This document shows positions 61,783 to 64,000 of a stretch of 64,000 bases of DNA, piece after piece. The translations under genes were made by a program, and so were the position numbers. The notes under the pieces were generated by a model. It did no database searches and was not told where the DNA came from. It saw only the letters and a list, made by a program, of their open reading frames with translations. How positions within the stretch are numbered: position 1 is the stretch's first letter; each line of letters begins with the position of its first letter. This DNA comes from Streptomyces bambusae (GTDB lineage Bacteria; Actinomycetota; Actinomycetes; Streptomycetales; Streptomycetaceae): positions 36,813-100,812 of the forward strand of contig NZ_JAJAUZ010000027.1 in NCBI RefSeq assembly GCF_020532645.1, given 5' to 3'.

Positions 61783-61827
61783 GGAATCCTATGCCTGACA
61801 GTAGGATTCCGTGGCCCGTTCCGTCAA
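61783..61827 (-). promoter_or_regulatory. hmgA promoter with overlapping operator
   Basis: On the minus strand TTGACG (61827-61822) is followed after 18 bases by TACTGT (61803-61798), a plausible sigma-70-type -35/-10 pair about 40 bp before the hmgA start. A perfect inverted repeat, GGAATCCTA (61783-61791) and TAGGATTCC (61802-61810), spans from the -10 into the transcription start. A repressor here would block transcription. The regulator is not known. Confidence 0.6.
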
Positions 61828-61944
61828 CGGTGAGCCGGAGGGCGTCCCGGTGGCGGGGGAGCGCCCGGCGCGGCGGAAGGCCGCCGGAATCCGGTGGTGC
61901 ACGGGGGGCTCTCAAAAGATGAACATTGCTCTACTCTCTCGCGC

Positions 61945-64000
61945 ATGTCGTGGATCCGCAGGCTCCCAGCCGCGCCGGCGGCGCTGTCCGCCGCCCTCGC
62001 CGCCCTCCTCGCCGTGCTCGCCCTCCTGGTCGCCGCCCCGCCGGCGCAGGCCCACGAGGAACGGCCCGTCACCTTCCCCGACGGCTCCGGCAGCGTGCCC
62101 GCCTACCGGACCGGCGAGCCGGACCTGCTGGTCTGCAAGACCGACCGGGCCGACTTCGGCCGCCGGACCGCCGCCTTCCCGGAACCCCTGCGCCGCCGCA
62201 ACCTCGCCCTCTTCGAGCGCTGTCGCAAGGAGGGCTACCGCCACCTCCAGCAGGCCGTGGACGCCGTCGACCGGCCCGGCATGAACATCGCGATCCTGCC
62301 CGGCCTGTACGAGGAGGAGCCCTCGCTCCCCGAACCGTCCGGCGCCTGCGCCCGCCTGAAGGCCCCCACCTCGTCGTTCGGCTACCAGATCCTCAGCTAC
62401 GAGCAGCAGCTCCAGTGCCGCCACAACCAGAACCTCGTCGCCGTCCTCGGCAAGACGGACCTCCAGATCGAAGGCACCGGCGCCTCCCGCCTCGACGTGG
62501 TCATCGACGCGAAGTACCACAAGCTCAACGGCATCCGCGCGGACAAGTCCAACGGCATCTACTTCCGCAACTTCACCGCCCAGCGCACCACCTTCAACTC
62601 GCTGTACGTGCTGGCCGGCGACGGCTTCGTCATCGACGACGTCCTGACCCGCTGGAACGACGAGTACGGCTTCCTGACCTTCGCCAGCGACCACGGCCTC
62701 TACAAGAACTGCGAGTCCTACGGCAACGGCGACTCCGGCATCTACCCGGGCAGCGCCTCGAACATCAACGACGGCCGCGGCTACGACGTCCCCCGCTACT
62801 CCATCGAGATCACGGGCTGCCGCAGCCACCACAACATGGTCGGCTACTCGGGCACCGCCGGGGACTCCGTCTGGGTCCACGACAACGAGTTCGACCACAA
62901 CATGGGCGGCGCCTCCATGGACAGCGCCTTCCCCGGCCACCCCGGGCTCCCGCAGAACCACGCCCGGTTCGAACGCAACGACATCCACGACAACAACCAG
63001 GACTACTACCGCTACGTCGCCGACGGCACCTGCGCCAAGCCCCCGGCCGCCCGCGGCTACGAGCAGGGCGTGGTCTGCCCGCAGATCTCCATGCCCCCCG
63101 GCACCGGCATCATCACCGCCGGCGGCAACTGGAACCTGTACGAGAAGAACTGGGTCTACGGCCACCGGCGGGCCGGGTTCTTCCTCAGCGCCGTCCCCGC
63201 CTTCATCCGCGGCGAAGAGGCCTGGTCCAAGCAGGCCGACACCTCCCACCGCAACCGGTACGCCGGCAACGTCCTGGGCCGCGACCGCTCCGGCGCCTCC
63301 CGCCCCAACGGCATGGACGTCTGGTGGGACGGCCAGGGCAAGGGCAACTGCTGGCAGGACGGACCCGACGGCTCCACCCCGGGCACCCTCCCGCAGTGCG
63401 GCGCACAGCGCGGCGACGTGAGCGGCGGCTCGTCCCGCCTCGCCGGCGAGCCCGTCAAGCTCGTCCAGCTGCTCGTGTGCGCCGACTACAACGTGCAGGC
63501 CCGCCGCCTGCCCGCCGGCTGCGACTGGTACGGCGCCCGCGGCCTGGAGCGGGTCGAAACCCAGATCGCGCTGGCCGCCGCGGCCGTCCTCACCCTCGTC
63601 GGCGGCGTGCTCTGGTGGCGCCGGCTGCGCCGCAGCCGCCTGGGCACTGCCGGCGCCCTGCTCGGCGCCGCCGGCCTGGCCCTGGACGTGGCCGGCTCCA
63701 CCATGCCCCTCCAGCACACCCCCGTCCCGGCCCTCGCCCTGCTCCTGACCGGCGCGGGCCTGACCCTCATGGGCGCAGCCCTGCGCTCCGCCCGGCCGTG
63801 GCTGGGCGGCACCACGATCGCCCTGGGCGCCCTCACCCTGCTGGACGCCTTCGACAAGGCGGTCCTGATGCTCCCGTGGATCCCGCTCGGCCCCGCCTGG
63901 TTCCGCGGCCTGCTCGCCGTGCCGTGGCTCCTGTGGGCCGTCGTCGCCGCGGCCCGCCCCGACCCCGGCGGCACCCCGGCGCCCCCGGCCGGCGGCGGCC
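61945..64000 (+). CDS. Right-handed parallel beta-helix membrane protein (partial, runs off the window)
   Basis: About 685 residues visible with no stop before 64000. ATG 61945 has no Shine-Dalgarno; TACTCT eight bases upstream looks like a -10, so the mRNA may be leaderless. A signal peptide (PAAPAALSAALAALLAVLAL, then PAQAHEE) precedes a beta-helix region of about 400 residues built from short repeats (SNGIYFRNFTAQRTTFNSLY, NGDSGIYPGSASNI, DHNMGGASMDSAF), Asn/Asp/His-rich as in polysaccharide lyases and epimerases. After about residue 545, four membrane helices with short loops follow, so the helix is displayed outside the membrane. Substrate unknown; it may act on wall or capsule glycans. 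Confidence 0.8.
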   Translation, partial: MSWIRRLPAAPAALSAALAALLAVLALLVAAPPAQAHEERPVTFPDGSGSVPAYRTGEPDLLVCKTDRADFGRRTAAFPEPLRRRNLALFERCRKEGYRHLQQAVDAVDRPGMNIAILPGLYEEEPSLPEPSGACARLKAPTSSFGYQILSYEQQLQCRHNQNLVAVLGKTDLQIEGTGASRLDVVIDAKYHKLNGIRADKSNGIYFRNFTAQRTTFNSLYVLAGDGFVIDDVLTRWNDEYGFLTFASDHGLYKNCESYGNGDSGIYPGSASNINDGRGYDVPRYSIEITGCRSHHNMVGYSGTAGDSVWVHDNEFDHNMGGASMDSAFPGHPGLPQNHARFERNDIHDNNQDYYRYVADGTCAKPPAARGYEQGVVCPQISMPPGTGIITAGGNWNLYEKNWVYGHRRAGFFLSAVPAFIRGEEAWSKQADTSHRNRYAGNVLGRDRSGASRPNGMDVWWDGQGKGNCWQDGPDGSTPGTLPQCGAQRGDVSGGSSRLAGEPVKLVQLLVCADYNVQARRLPAGCDWYGARGLERVETQIALAAAAVLTLVGGVLWWRRLRRSRLGTAGALLGAAGLALDVAGSTMPLQHTPVPALALLLTGAGLTLMGAALRSARPWLGGTTIALGALTLLDAFDKAVLMLPWIPLGPAWFRGLLAVPWLLWAVVAAARPDPGGTPAPPAGGG

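Overview
The window is high-GC (about 73%) actinobacterial chromosome, almost certainly Streptomyces or a close relative. Third codon positions are overwhelmingly G/C, GTG and TTG starts are common, and intergenic spaces carry the short repeats typical of Streptomyces. The gene order (tyrA-cmk-plsC-der, a sepF-like gene, dnaE2, secreted lipase, LPMO, SGNH lipase with a Ser/Thr kinase, hmgA) resembles the S. coelicolor region around SCO1715-SCO1766. That comparison is from memory and was not computed. I see no rRNA, tRNA, insertion sequence, prophage or CRISPR array.

Layout. 1-8.3 kb: end of an ADP-ribosylglycohydrolase gene, a nucleotidyltransferase, a Rieske lipoprotein, small conserved genes, a triplicated intergenic repeat, then the housekeeping run tyrA, cmk, plsC, der. 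8.5-15.9 kb: an Rpf-like muralytic protein and a branched-chain-amino-acid-type ABC importer, in which two permeases and one ATPase are fused into one chain, with its binding protein on the opposite strand; then a WYL regulator. 16-25.8 kb: membrane and secreted proteins (PAP2 phosphatase, PIG-V-like mannosyltransferase, DHA2 efflux pump), an acyl-CoA dehydrogenase, the SepF-like protein, a cysteine-tailed protein and a streptogrisin-type protease.

25.9-35.6 kb is the most interesting part: a SLOG-like nucleotide-sensor gene, a SLATT/DUF4231 membrane protein and a complete fxs locus. The fxs locus has FxsA (54-residue precursor ending F-N-S-A-L), FxsB (radical SAM/SPASM maturase with a C-terminal HEXXH-type domain whose metal motif is destroyed), FxsC (TIR-like) and FxsT (ParA-like ATPase, TIR, NB-ARC and TPR). 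It combines a ribosomally made peptide with a STAND/TIR signalling pair beside a SLOG-SLATT pair, which suggests a conflict or signalling role.

35.6-45.8 kb: an alpha/beta hydrolase and a bifunctional adhE diverge around a near-perfect Rex operator. After a membrane protein comes a probable mutasome operon (dnaE2 and an ImuB-like inactive Y-family polymerase) behind an SOS box. The ImuB-like gene has a tandem repeat array translated in frame at its N-terminus, and the same repeat family forms the linker of the ABC fusion. 45.9-64 kb: secreted lipase, cell-wall-anchored LPMO, glycosyltransferase, small regulators, an AAA ATPase, SGNH lipase, atypical kinase, CoA-transferase, an orphan type ISP specificity-domain protein, a GntR regulator, hmgA behind a visible promoter/operator, and a parallel beta-helix membrane protein cut by the window end.
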